DNA of 57,981 nt, from the NCBI GenBank assembly GCA_964249735.1, contig CAXUDP010000015.1, positions 1 through 57,981 of the forward strand, written 5' to 3'. The position numbers were made by a program, and so were the translations under genes. How positions within the stretch are numbered: the stretch's first letter is position 1; each line of letters starts with the position of its first letter. This document shows, piece by piece, positions 17,586 to 26,315 of this stretch. This DNA is from Lichenicola sp964249735. GTDB lineage: Bacteria; Pseudomonadota; Alphaproteobacteria; Acetobacterales; Acetobacteraceae. A model generated the notes under the pieces. That model saw nothing but the letters and a program-made list of their open reading frames with translations, was not told the origin of the DNA and ran no database searches.

Positions 17586-17882
17586 TCAGGAGGCGGCACC
17601 CATGCTGCCCATGCCGTGCATCGTCTCCGACCCCGTGCTGATGGTCGCGAGCTTGATCGCCCGATCCGCCTCCATGCTGAGGCGGACCTCGCCTCCCTCG
17701 ATGGACGCCACTGCACTGACCGGCAGGTAATGGTGGTGCTGGCCGGATCCGTCCGGATCGTCCTTCTTGGTCAGCTTGATCCGGTCCTCTTCCACCTTGT
17801 CTACGGTGCCGACGTGGCCGCCGTCGCTGCCGACAACCGGCATGTGTTCGGCGATCTGTGAGGCTAGGGCGCTGCCGCTCAT
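17586..17882 (-). CDS. DUF2171-domain protein
   Basis: This 98-aa soluble protein consists mainly of one DUF2171 domain. It shows the family pattern EHMPVVGSDGGHVGTVDKVE, then DRIKLTKKDDPDG and HHHYLPVSAVASIEGG. These small barrel-like domains recall PRC-barrel proteins and are common in soil and plant-associated Alphaproteobacteria, with unknown function. ATG 17882 follows GGAGATGCAGC, a good ribosome binding site. A 16-bp perfect palindrome (17902-17917) lies 20 bp upstream of the start. Confidence 0.8.
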   Translation of the reverse strand: MSGSALASQIAEHMPVVGSDGGHVGTVDKVEEDRIKLTKKDDPDGSGQHHHYLPVSAVASIEGGEVRLSMEADRAIKLATISTGSETMHGMGSMGAAS

Positions 17883-17901
17883 GCTGCATCTCCATCAATG
17901 A

Positions 17902-17917
17902 CGCGCGACGTCGCGCG
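17902..17917. promoter_or_regulatory. 16-bp perfect palindrome upstream of DUF2171 gene
   Basis: CGCGCGACGTCGCGCG is a perfect palindrome located 20 bp before the DUF2171 start codon and on its 5' side. It could be an operator or a 5'-leader hairpin. GC-rich palindromes also arise by chance in this genome, so the assignment is tentative. Confidence 0.35.
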
Positions 17918-18124
17918 AGCATCCTGGAACGGCTGAAGCAACGGCGGGATCACCGCCACACGAAGGCGTCATGCCGGACGGCCATGTTTTCCGCCATCGG
18001 GTTGGAGCCGCCACCCCGGCGTCACGTGGCGCGACCGGCAGGAAGCGGACCGGGCGCAACATCCCGACGAGGAACGGCCTCCTTCGCCGCGCCGCGCGCA
18101 CAGCAGGCAGATCCGGCCCGTTCC

Positions 18125-19063
18125 TCAGCCGAGCAGCCCCGCCAGCCCCTGCTCAAGCCGCAGCTGCGCCTGCACCCCGAGCGCTGCCACGGCCGCCTCG
18201 TTGCCGCCGCAGGAATGGCGGATGTCGCCGACGCGGGCAGCACCCTGTCGCGCGCGCAGCGGAACGCCGTGCAGGCCGGCCAGGATCTCTGCCAGCGACC
18301 GGATCGACACCGCCCGGCCGGTACACACGTTGAAGCGGGCCGGCTCGGCGCCGGACGCCCACACCGGGTCGGCGAGCAGCTCCATGCCCGCCAGCAGGTG
18401 CGCCACCACGTCGCTCACATGCACGAAGTCCCGCGTCTGCGCGCCGTTCCCGTGCAGGGTGATCTCCTCGCCACGGCCGATCCGGTCGGCGAAGATCGAG
18501 ATCACCCCGCTGTACGGCGACCCCGGGTCCTGGCGCGGGCCGTACACGTTGAAGAAGCGCAGGCCCAGCGTCGGCACACCGTGCACCAGGCTCGCCACCC
18601 GCGCATGCAGCTCGCTGCCGAGCTTGTCGGCGCCGTAGGCGGTCAGCGGCGCTGGCATCCGGTCCTCGCGCGCCACCGCATCGCCGGTGTCGCCGTAGAC
18701 CGCGGCGGAGGAGGCATACACCACCGGCATCCGCCCTCCGGCCCGCGCCGCGTCGAGCACCGCCACCGTGCCGCCCTGGTTGATGCGATGCGTGCCCGGC
18801 CAGTCCTGGTTGCCACGCTCCACCGAGGCGATGGCGGCGAGGTGGAACACGCTCTCGACCCCCTCCACCGCCGCCCGCACGGCCTGCGGATCGGCTACGT
18901 CCCCCAGCGCGAGCGACACGCGCGGGTCGAGGTTGCCGCGCTTGCCGGTCGACAGGTCGTCGAGCACGACCACCTCGTGGCCGCTGCCCAGCAGCGCGTC
19001 GCACAGGTGCGAGCCGATGAAGCCGGCCCCTCCGGTGACCAGATAGCGCCTCGACCCGCTCAC
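18125..19063 (-). CDS. NAD-dependent nucleotide-sugar epimerase/dehydratase
   Basis: This 312-aa extended short-chain dehydrogenase has the NAD-binding GGAGFIGSHL at residue 11, the catalytic YGADK (Tyr-xxx-Lys) with the upstream Ser of YASSAAVYG, and a substrate-domain RFFNVYGPRQDP. It resembles UDP-glucose 4-epimerase or UDP-glucuronate epimerase relatives and likely interconverts UDP-hexoses for surface glycans. GTG 19063 follows AAGGAGG with ideal spacing, so the start is secure. The stop of the small upstream gene (TAA at 19076-19074) ends just before this ribosome binding site, indicating one operon. Exact sugar specificity is not evident. Confidence 0.85.
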   Translation of the reverse strand: MSGSRRYLVTGGAGFIGSHLCDALLGSGHEVVVLDDLSTGKRGNLDPRVSLALGDVADPQAVRAAVEGVESVFHLAAIASVERGNQDWPGTHRINQGGTVAVLDAARAGGRMPVVYASSAAVYGDTGDAVAREDRMPAPLTAYGADKLGSELHARVASLVHGVPTLGLRFFNVYGPRQDPGSPYSGVISIFADRIGRGEEITLHGNGAQTRDFVHVSDVVAHLLAGMELLADPVWASGAEPARFNVCTGRAVSIRSLAEILAGLHGVPLRARQGAARVGDIRHSCGGNEAAVAALGVQAQLRLEQGLAGLLG

Positions 19064-19073
19064 GACAGCCTCC

Positions 19074-19428
19074 TTACGACCGCCACCGGCGCAGCGCGTC
19101 GCCCGCGACCTGGCGCAGCAGCGCCGCCCCGAGCGGATGCTGGGGATCGGCGAGTACCAGGCTGTCGCGCCGCCTGACTGCCCAGCCGCGCTTGATCTTC
19201 CAGGCCGTCAGCACCCTGCCCGGCGACTGCGCCGTTTCGTCATGGGCAGGCTCGTGCAGCAATGGCGTAACCCTGCTCCGCCGCCCAACGCTGCGCCGCC
19301 TCAATCGTGGAGCAGGCCGCAGGGCCGGGAAGCTGCTCGGCCACCGTCCATCTCGTCGCATGTACAGCCTCATGTTCGGCCAGCTGGCCCGGCACCGCGG
19401 CCGGATCCGCCGCCAGCAGGATCGTCAT
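19074..19428 (-). pseudogene. Small gene upstream of epimerase, probably frameshifted
   Basis: Two overlapping minus-strand frames appear to be halves of one protein of about 115 aa. The first starts at ATG 19428 (MTILLAADPAAVPG) and stops at 19240. The second is open through this area and ends with TAA 19074-19076, which abuts the ribosome binding site of the epimerase gene. Joining them near 19270-19290 by a one-base correction gives a continuous product ending LLRQVAGDALRRWRS. The tight junction with the epimerase argues that the second frame is the real 3' end. I do not recognise a family. It may be a true frameshift, a sequencing error, or two separate small genes. Confidence 0.4.
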
Positions 19429-19617
19429 ATCCGGATCGCGCTGGGCTTGCCGAGGTTGAACCGACCCACAGCCGGATGCGAGCCGGTCACGACGGTGACC
19501 CGAGACTACGCCGCAACGGCACCATCGGCCTCGAACCAGCCTGTGGGACACACGCCTTCGGGTGGTTGCGCCGATGGCTGAGACCGATCGGCACCGACGC
19601 GCCATGGTCGATCCCGA

Positions 19618-20655
19618 TCAGCCATCAACGTCGGCCTCGTCCAGCACCTCCGCTTCCTCGTCCTGCAGCACCGCCTGCCTGTCCAGCGTCAGCCCGAACC
19701 GGGCCGCCACGTCCGGGGCATAGCGAAGCAGGTCCGGACGAAGCCGGAGCAGGGCGATGTCCTTGACCTTGCTTTCCAGCATCACGTCGAACTCGAGCCC
19801 CTCCATCGCCCGCATGAAGCCGATGAACTCGAACGGGCTGCAGAAGTCGGCATGACCGGTCCAGACCGGCGCCACCAACGCGGTCTTGAGCTTGCCGGTC
19901 TTGCGGTCGCGGCGCTTCAGCTCGCGCATGCCGTTGTTGGGGGTCGAGAAGTGCAGCTTCGGCCGCTGGTCCGCGGGCCAGGTGGCGAGGATTGCCTCCA
20001 CCGTGGGCCTGAGCGCCAGCCCCTCAGGATTGAGACACCAGAAATGCTGGTGGTCGAAGATCAGCCGCACCCCCGTCTGCTCGTTCACCCACAGCACATC
20101 TGCGGCGGAGAAGCGGATGTCGTCATGCTCCAGCACCAGCCGTCGGTGCACCGGTTCCGGCAAGGTCGGCCAGGTACGGGCCCAGCGCTCCCGGCTCGTC
20201 ACGGTGTCGCCATAGGCGCCACCGACATGGATCACCATCACCGCCTCGGGACCCAGTTCCATCCGGTCGAGCATCTCGGCCTGGCTCGTCAGGTCCCACA
20301 CGCTCTTGCGCACCAGCTCCGGATCCGGACTGTTCAGCACCACGAACTGCGACGGGTGGAACGACAGGCGGATGCCCAGGCGGCGCGCCTTGGCACCGAA
20401 CGCCCTCAGCTCGGCGGCGCTGTCCGCCACCATGCCGTGGAACTGCGGCAGGTCCGGATGAGTGGCATAGGGCGCCAAGTCCGAGGACATCCGGTACATG
20501 CGCATGTCGTGCCGGTGGAGGTGGTCCAGGATCGCGTCCAGGTACTCGAGGCTGACGCGCAAATGCGGCCCGCTCTGCCAGCGACGCGCGTCGTTGCTCT
20601 TGAGGTCGGGGCGCGCCATCACCTTGACCGGGAAGCCGAGCCTGAGGTCGGTCAC
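19618..20655 (-). CDS. uvsE: UV DNA-damage endonuclease UvsE/UvdE
   Basis: This 345-aa TIM-barrel endonuclease nicks DNA 5' of UV photoproducts and starts an alternative excision repair pathway. Family segments include RMYRMSSDLAPYATHPD, LSFHPSQFVVLNSPD, VMVIHVGGAYGDT, RLVLEHDD, IFDHQHFWC and KLHFSTPN; these contain the His, Asp and Glu residues that bind the metal cluster. GTG 20655 overlaps the stop of the DHH phosphoesterase gene (GTGA), so the pair is translationally coupled. Length fits the family, and only an acidic tail (EDEEAEVLDEADVDG-like) is distinctive. Confidence 0.95.
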   Translation of the reverse strand: MTDLRLGFPVKVMARPDLKSNDARRWQSGPHLRVSLEYLDAILDHLHRHDMRMYRMSSDLAPYATHPDLPQFHGMVADSAAELRAFGAKARRLGIRLSFHPSQFVVLNSPDPELVRKSVWDLTSQAEMLDRMELGPEAVMVIHVGGAYGDTVTSRERWARTWPTLPEPVHRRLVLEHDDIRFSAADVLWVNEQTGVRLIFDHQHFWCLNPEGLALRPTVEAILATWPADQRPKLHFSTPNNGMRELKRRDRKTGKLKTALVAPVWTGHADFCSPFEFIGFMRAMEGLEFDVMLESKVKDIALLRLRPDLLRYAPDVAARFGLTLDRQAVLQDEEAEVLDEADVDG

Positions 20656-21707
20656 AGCCGTGCCTCCGTCTCGGGCACCGCCATGTCGGTGCCGAAGCCG
20701 AGCGCCACCACGAACCGGTTCCAGACCGGGTCGCGCAGCGCGCCGCCGGTCGCCTGCGCGTGACCGTTGCCGTAGTTTCCATCCGCCCCCTCCGGCGCAT
20801 GCTCCCGCAGGAAGGCGACCAGGTCCTGCCCGGTCGCCGAGCGCACCGCGAAGTGCACCCAGCCCGGGCGGTATCCGGTGTTCGCCGCCATGACGATGTT
20901 GCCTTTCAGCCGGCCCTTCCAGGACTGCGCCACCAGGGGATGGATCTGGCACGGCGAGTCGAGCCGGATCAGCGCCACCGGCGGCTTGACCCGGGGCGCC
21001 ACCCGGCGCGCCGCGTCCAGTGCTGCCTTCACCTCCTCGCGGGCCGCCTGCAGCGATGCGGTCTCGGGATGCTCGCCGGAGATCACCGCCCTGGGGCTGT
21101 CGGCCTTCATCAGCAGCGCCAGCGACGGCGCCGCGTCGCCCAGCCTGGCGCGCCTAGGCGCGTTCAGCAGCGACACCGCTTCCCGGAGCGCCGTCGAGCC
21201 GTAACGCTTCCGGGCATCCGCCAGCTCGGCGAACGGCGCCTTGTCGCCGAGGTCGCCGATCAGCCCGATCGCCGCCAGCCACAGCAGGTCGTCCGCCGGC
21301 CCGAGCCCTTGCGCGCACCACCAGGACAGCAGGCTCGTGGTCGGCACCGGCTCGGCACCGAACCCGGTGACGACCGTGGCCCCGTCGGCATCGCCGGTCG
21401 GCACGTGGTGGTCGATCACCACCGTGGGCGTCCCGTCCAGCAGCGGCCCGGGCGCCAGCCCCAGGTCGGCCACCACCAGCCCCGGTGGTCGGCGTCGGCG
21501 CAGCTCCACTCCCATTTCCGCCGACCAGGCCGACTCGCCGCGCCCGACCACCCGGATCTCGGGATCGCGCCCGGACCGGGCCAGCGCCCGAGCCAGGATC
21601 ACGCCGGAGGACAACCCATCCGCATCGTTGTGAGTGAGGATGAGAGGGTTCCGGCCGAAGCCTGCCACCGCCTCCGAGAAGGTCTGCCCGATCGACGTGA
21701 TGTCCAT
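20652..21707 (-). CDS. DHH-family phosphoesterase (exonuclease-like)
   Basis: This 351-aa protein has the DHH/DHHA1 architecture. The N-terminal THNDADGLSSG (DxDG metal motif) and the signature IDHH lie in the catalytic half. A C-terminal DHHA1-like half holds the Gly-rich GNYGNGHAQATGGALR. Relatives include RecJ single-strand exonucleases and small oligonucleotide or cyclic-dinucleotide phosphodiesterases; this one is shorter than RecJ. ATG 21707 is chosen because it directly precedes the first conserved strand. Translational coupling with uvsE suggests a DNA repair role in which it degrades the nicked strand, but nanoRNase or c-di-NMP activity cannot be excluded. Confidence 0.85.
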   Translation of the reverse strand: MDITSIGQTFSEAVAGFGRNPLILTHNDADGLSSGVILARALARSGRDPEIRVVGRGESAWSAEMGVELRRRRPPGLVVADLGLAPGPLLDGTPTVVIDHHVPTGDADGATVVTGFGAEPVPTTSLLSWWCAQGLGPADDLLWLAAIGLIGDLGDKAPFAELADARKRYGSTALREAVSLLNAPRRARLGDAAPSLALLMKADSPRAVISGEHPETASLQAAREEVKAALDAARRVAPRVKPPVALIRLDSPCQIHPLVAQSWKGRLKGNIVMAANTGYRPGWVHFAVRSATGQDLVAFLREHAPEGADGNYGNGHAQATGGALRDPVWNRFVVALGFGTDMAVPETEARL

Positions 21708-21825
21708 GCGCGCTACAACTCGGAGGTGCCAGGACCGTTGCCTGCTCCCACGCCTCGTGTGCCTGGCACCACCGTCTGCCGGCACCCGCCGGAAACGGGG
21801 AGTCCGTCGATGCCCGACCTGCCCG

Positions 21826-22452
21826 ATGCCTGACCTGTTCCGGCGCCGCACGACGCTCCGGACGACCGACGCGCCCGGTGGGGCGGGCTGTCACGGCAAG
21901 CTCCCGGCCCTGGGCGACTTCGTCACGCGCGGCCTTGGCGGCGCTGCGCTGGAACGCTGGGACGGCTGGCTGCAGCGGCTGGTGTCGGCGTCCCGCGCCG
22001 GTCTCGGGTCGGACTGGCAGGCCGCCTGGCTGCGCATGCCTGCCTGGCACTTCGCGCTGGGTGCCGCGGTGCTCACTGACGGGCCCTGCGCCGGGGTGCT
22101 GATCCCCAGCGTCGACAAGGTCGGACGCAGCTATCCCTTCAGCGTGCTGTCGCCGATGCGGCCAGACGGCGTTCCGTCCGCCGATTGGCAGGCCCGGGCG
22201 GAGGCCCTGGCGCTCGATGCACTCGAGGGACGCCTCGTTGCGTCGCTGCTGCAGCAGCGGCTGGACCGGATCGGCTGCCCGTGCTGCACGGCCGGCCCGC
22301 CGGTCCCGGTAGGCGGATGCGTGTTCTGGTGGCACGCGGATGATGCAGGGCAGCGCTCGACGCTTCGCACGGAGGGCCTGCCCGGCCCGGAACATGCGCA
22401 GACGCTCGTGCTCGGCCATCCGGGCAGCCCCGATGGAGCGGGACCAGGCTGA
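21826..22452 (+). CDS. tagF: Type VI secretion-associated TagF-like protein
   Basis: This 208-aa protein matches the TagF (DUF2094) domain: GCHGKLPALGDFVTRGL at the N-terminus, ERWDGWLQ, then WHFALGAAVL, the VGRSYPFSVL segment and a WWHADD motif. TagF proteins act as post-translational repressors of T6SS assembly in characterised systems. No other T6SS genes are in this window, so it may be an orphan or a detached piece of a cluster elsewhere. ATG 21826 is preferred because the frame upstream overlaps the divergent DHH gene. It converges on the cytochrome b561 gene, with 47 bp between the stops. Confidence 0.8.
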   Translation: MPDLFRRRTTLRTTDAPGGAGCHGKLPALGDFVTRGLGGAALERWDGWLQRLVSASRAGLGSDWQAAWLRMPAWHFALGAAVLTDGPCAGVLIPSVDKVGRSYPFSVLSPMRPDGVPSADWQARAEALALDALEGRLVASLLQQRLDRIGCPCCTAGPPVPVGGCVFWWHADDAGQRSTLRTEGLPGPEHAQTLVLGHPGSPDGAGPG

Positions 22453-22499
22453 ACCGGAGCGTCCAGCCCGCCACCTGCCTGGTGGAGCCGGAGAGGCCG

Positions 22500-23263
22500 C
22501 TACTTCCCCTGGCTCCCCGCGATCCCGGCTTGCCTCGCCACCCGCCGGCGCGGCAGCATGCGGTGCAGCACCGGATCGCGATCGAGNNNNNNNNNNNNNN
22601 NNNNNNNNNNNNNNNNNNNNNNNNNNNNNNNNNNNNNNNNNNNNNNNNNNNNNNNNNNNNNNNNNNNNNNNNNNNNNNNNNNNNNNGCCTCGCCACCCGC
22701 CGGCGCGGCAGCATGCGGTGCAGCACCGGATCGCGATCGAGCAGGTGGTGCTTCAGCACGCCGAGCAGGTGCAGCGCCAGCAGCGCGTAGAGGCCGTAGG
22801 CCAGCAGGCCGTGGATCCGGAACCAGGTCGTGTGCACTGCCTCCTTGGTGACCGGGTCAAGCGCCATGATGGGTGCGATACGCGGCCAGGGCACGAGGCC
22901 GAACAGGCGCAGCGGGTGCGCGGCGGCGTCCTTGAAGGCGGAGTCATGGATCCAGCCGGACAGCGGCAGCGCCAGGATCAGCGCGTAGAGCAGGAGGTGC
23001 GTCCCGTGCGCCAGGAGCCGCTCCCGGCGCGGATGCGCGGCAGCAGGCGGCGGCGGCGGGTGCGACAGGCGCCACAGCACCCGCAGCAGGGCCAGGCCCA
23101 GCACGGTGATGCCGATCGACTTGTGGGTGTCGATGGCGGGCCGCACCATCGCGTCCGGCAGGGAGCCGATGGTCCACACCAGCACGAGGTTGCCGATCAC
23201 CAGCAGGGCGACCAGCCAGTGCAACGCCATCGCAGTGCCCGTGTAGCGCCCCGAACGTGTCAT
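22500..23263 (-). CDS. Cytochrome b561-family membrane protein (spans N gap)
   Basis: This diheme inner-membrane electron carrier is of the bacterial cytochrome b561 / YceI-partner type. Four hydrophobic segments carry the histidine ligands (ALHWLVALL, DTHKSIGITV, ALHLLGVLKHHLLDRD and HGTHLLLYALIL). The printed sequence is interrupted by 100 Ns, but the 55 bp on each side of the Ns are identical. Removing the Ns plus one copy gives a continuous 202-aa protein ending VARQAGIAGSQGK with TAG at 22500-22502, which is a normal length for the family. ATG 23263 has no clear ribosome binding site. The partner electron acceptor is not adjacent. Confidence 0.82.
22532..22741. repeat. 55-bp duplicated contig ends around a 100-N scaffold gap
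   Basis: Positions 22532-22586 and 22687-22741 are identical over 55 bp, with exactly 100 Ns between them. This is the pattern left when two contigs that overlap by the assembler k-mer are scaffolded instead of merged. The gap is therefore probably artificial with zero missing bases, and the real sequence contains one copy. Confidence 0.9.
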
Positions 23264-23367
23264 GCTAGATCGATCGTCCCCGCCGCGATGCCCGGCGGTC
23301 GGAGGATGCCCGGCGCTTCGGCCGCTGCAAAGGCCGGCGATGCGGCCGGTTCGATCAAGGAGCCCGG

Positions 23368-24825
23368 ATGACTGCTCAGATGATCGGTGACGGGATCGCG
23401 GACGAGACCATCGCCGGGCTGCTCGCGCGCCGCCGTCGGGCGATCTCGCCGCGGTTCAGCCCACCGCCGACGCCGCTCGTCAGCGTGCTGATCCACGGCG
23501 CGGTGCTGGTGCTGTGGCTGGCGCTGTTCTGGCGCGCGCTGGGCGGCAGCGGGGTGTTCGCCTGGTCGGTCGGGCTGGCCTATGTCGGCTACGACACCCT
23601 GCTGCTGTGCTTCGTGTTTCGGCAGACCCTGGTGCTGGCACGGCCCCTCGCGGCACGGCCGGCGTCGCCCCGTATGCCGCCCGGCACCGCGCCCACCGCC
23701 ACCGTCATCATCGCCGCCCATGACGAGGTGGCGGTGCTGCCGGGAACGCTGGCCGCCCTCGCAGCGCAGACCGACCCGGCGGAGGTGGTACTGATCGCCG
23801 ACGACGGCTCGACTGACGGCACCGCGGCGCTGCTCGGCGAGCGCTACGGCCTCCTCGCGGCCGAACCGAACCGGATCGGGCCGCCCGGCCGCCTCGATCC
23901 GTCGCTGCGCTGGCTCCGGCTGCCACAGGGTGGCAAGGCACTGGCGCTGAACGTCGCGGTGGCGCTGGCCGGGACCGAGCTGGTGATGACCATCGATGCC
24001 GACACGGTGGTCGAGCCGGACGCGCTGGCGGCGATGCGCCAGGCCTTTGCCGACGACCCGCGCCTGGTCGCCGCCACCGGCGTGCTGACCCCGTTCTGCG
24101 ACGCCGGCCTGTCCGGCCGGATCCTGGAATGGTTCCAGAGCTACGAGTACGTACGCAACTTCCTGTCCCGCTATGCCTGGGCCCGGATGGACGGGCTGCT
24201 GCTGTTGTCCGGCGCCTTCAGCTGCTACCGGCGCGACGCGCTGCTGGCGGTGGGCGGCTTCGACCCCGACTGCCTGGTCGAGGACTACGAGCTCACCCAC
24301 CGGATGCGCGACCACGGGGTGCGACAGGGTCTCGGCTGGCGCACCGCGGTGATCGGCGCGGCGCAGGGCCGGACCGAGGTGCCGGGAACGATGCGGGCGT
24401 TCCTGCGGCAGCGCCGGCGCTGGTTCGGCGGCTTCCTGCAGACCCAGTACTGGTACCGTCACATGGTCGGCAACCGCCGCTACGGCCGGCTCGGCACCAT
24501 GATGCTGCCGGTCAAGGCGATCGACACGCTGCAGCCGTTCTATGGCCTGACCGGCGCGGTGCTGCTGCTGGCGTTCCTCCTCACCGGGCGGTTCGGCGTT
24601 CTCCTGCCGGCCGGGATCGTGATCGCGGCCAAGATCGGCATCGACCTCGCCTTCCACCTGTGGACCCTGCGCGTTTATCGGCAATGGCTGGGACGGGAAC
24701 GAACCATGTCGCCGGTGCTGGCGGTGCTGGCCTCGTTCCTGGAGCCGTTCACCTTCCAGCTGCTGCGCCATGCCGGGGCGGCACTGGGCTGGTGGTCGTT
24801 CCTCAGGCAGTCGCGGCGCTGGTAG
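23368..24825 (+). CDS. Processive GT2 glycosyltransferase, membrane-bound
   Basis: This 485-aa cellulose/chitin/hyaluronan-synthase-type enzyme has two N-terminal membrane segments, a cytosolic GT-A domain and three C-terminal segments. The catalytic residues are visible: D145-D146 in ADDGS, the DAD motif at D210-D212, E305-D306 in VEDYELT, and the processivity motif QRRRW ending at W352. It probably polymerises a UDP-sugar into an exopolysaccharide. ATG 23368 sits behind AAGGAG with 5-7 bp spacing. No c-di-GMP-binding PilZ domain is fused. The next same-strand gene is a GT1 enzyme 164 bp downstream. Confidence 0.9.
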   Translation: MTAQMIGDGIADETIAGLLARRRRAISPRFSPPPTPLVSVLIHGAVLVLWLALFWRALGGSGVFAWSVGLAYVGYDTLLLCFVFRQTLVLARPLAARPASPRMPPGTAPTATVIIAAHDEVAVLPGTLAALAAQTDPAEVVLIADDGSTDGTAALLGERYGLLAAEPNRIGPPGRLDPSLRWLRLPQGGKALALNVAVALAGTELVMTIDADTVVEPDALAAMRQAFADDPRLVAATGVLTPFCDAGLSGRILEWFQSYEYVRNFLSRYAWARMDGLLLLSGAFSCYRRDALLAVGGFDPDCLVEDYELTHRMRDHGVRQGLGWRTAVIGAAQGRTEVPGTMRAFLRQRRRWFGGFLQTQYWYRHMVGNRRYGRLGTMMLPVKAIDTLQPFYGLTGAVLLLAFLLTGRFGVLLPAGIVIAAKIGIDLAFHLWTLRVYRQWLGRERTMSPVLAVLASFLEPFTFQLLRHAGAALGWWSFLRQSRRW

Positions 24826-24989
24826 CCGCGACCGCGGGCCGCCCACGCACCGTGACAAGGCCCGCCTGCGCGGCTAAGTCAGGCTCCGGGTCGCCCGGCC
24901 GGCGCGGTCGATGCACGATCAAGGAGTGACCGGTTGCCTCGTCCATCCGTCCCCCACGACCGGCGTCTCGTTGCGCAAGGCACGGCCAC

Positions 24990-26315
24990 ATGAGGATCGT
25001 CCTCGCCGGGACCCCGATGATCGGCCACCTCAACCCGCTGCTGTCGATCGGCAGGCTGCTGGTGGCGAACGGTCACGAGGTTCTCGGCCACAGCGCCGGC
25101 GCGCATCGCCACCGGTTCGAAGCCGCCGGCATGCGGCTGGAGCCGTTCCCGCCGCCGATCGACCGCGACCTCAGCGACCTCGACCAGGCCTTCCCGGAGC
25201 TGAAGTCGCTCGATGCCGGTCCGGACAAGCTCGGCTTCCTGTTCCGGAACGCCTTCATCGCCCCGCTGGCAGCCCAGTACGCTTCGCTCGCGGCGCTGCT
25301 GCAACGCCATCCCACCGACCTGGTGCTGAGCGACAACCTGTTCCTGGGCGCGCTGCCGTTCCTGCTCGGGCCCAAGGCCGAACGGCCGGCGATCGCCTTC
25401 TGCGGCGTCACCCCCTTGTTCACCAGCCGCGACGACGGCGCGCCGAACGGCCCGGGGCTGGCGCCCTCCACGGACGAGGACACCCTGCTCGACTACGAGC
25501 TGATCAAGGCGTTCGCCGACCATGACTTCTTCGACCCGATCCAGGGGGAACTCGACCAGGCGCTGGCGGCGGTCGGACGTGGCCCGCTCGCCATGCCGAT
25601 GAACGACGCCGGCGTGGCATTGCCGGACCTGTACCTCCAGCCCACCGTGGCCGCCTTCGAGTATCCGCGACGTGACGCGCCCGCGACGCTGCACTTCATC
25701 GGCGCCCTGCCGCTGCCGGTAATCGACATGCCGCTTCCCGAATGGGCCGACGACCTGGCGCAGGCGACCAGGGTGGTCCTGGTCACGCAGGGCACGCTGG
25801 CCAACCACGACCTGGGCGAGGTGGTCGCACCCACGCTGGCGGCGCTGGCGGACCGGAGCGACATCCTGGTGCTGGTGACCACTGGAGGACGGCCGCTGGA
25901 CGCCATCCCCGGGCCGATTCCCCCCAACGCGCGGCTGGCCCGGTTCCTGCCCTATGACTGGCTGATGCCGCGGCTCGACCTCGTGGTCACCAACGGTGGC
26001 TACGGCACCGTCAACCACGCGCTCAGCCAGGGCGTTCCGGTGGTCGTCGCCGGCGTCAACGAGGACAAGGCGGAGGTGGGCGCACGCGTCGCCTGGAGCG
26101 GCGTGGGCCGTGCGCTGCAGACCGAGGCGCCGGAGCCGGCGGCGCTGCGCCAGGCCATCGACCGGGTGCTGGGCGACGACGGCTATCGTCTCGCCGCCCG
26201 CGCAATGGCGGCCCGCTTCGCGGAGGCGGACAGCGAGCGGCGTGTGCTCCGGCTGCTCGAGACCGCGCGCGCCGGGCATGTCGCCGCGGCGGGCTCGTCA
26301 TCCACCATCGCGTAG
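24990..26315 (+). CDS. GT1 (UGT/MGT-like) glycosyltransferase
   Basis: This 441-aa GT-B enzyme is of the family that glycosylates small lipophilic acceptors such as macrolides, carotenoids (CrtX) or sterols. The N-terminus GTPMIGHLNPLLSIGRLL is the acceptor-domain hallmark. The donor site is LVVTNGGYGTVNHALSQGVP followed by VVAGVNEDKAEVGARV, the bacterial version of the UGT signature with an ED pair. The acceptor is not known; glycosylation of a carotenoid, rhamnolipid or secondary metabolite is possible. ATG 24990 is preceded only by a weak purine stretch. It is followed by an AT-rich island. Confidence 0.85.
   Translation: MRIVLAGTPMIGHLNPLLSIGRLLVANGHEVLGHSAGAHRHRFEAAGMRLEPFPPPIDRDLSDLDQAFPELKSLDAGPDKLGFLFRNAFIAPLAAQYASLAALLQRHPTDLVLSDNLFLGALPFLLGPKAERPAIAFCGVTPLFTSRDDGAPNGPGLAPSTDEDTLLDYELIKAFADHDFFDPIQGELDQALAAVGRGPLAMPMNDAGVALPDLYLQPTVAAFEYPRRDAPATLHFIGALPLPVIDMPLPEWADDLAQATRVVLVTQGTLANHDLGEVVAPTLAALADRSDILVLVTTGGRPLDAIPGPIPPNARLARFLPYDWLMPRLDLVVTNGGYGTVNHALSQGVPVVVAGVNEDKAEVGARVAWSGVGRALQTEAPEPAALRQAIDRVLGDDGYRLAARAMAARFAEADSERRVLRLLETARAGHVAAAGSSSTIA

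Noticed and set aside
22532..22741. 55-bp direct repeats considered as a mobile element or attachment site
   Set aside because: They border a run of exactly 100 Ns and have the same length at the other gap; an assembly artefact explains them.
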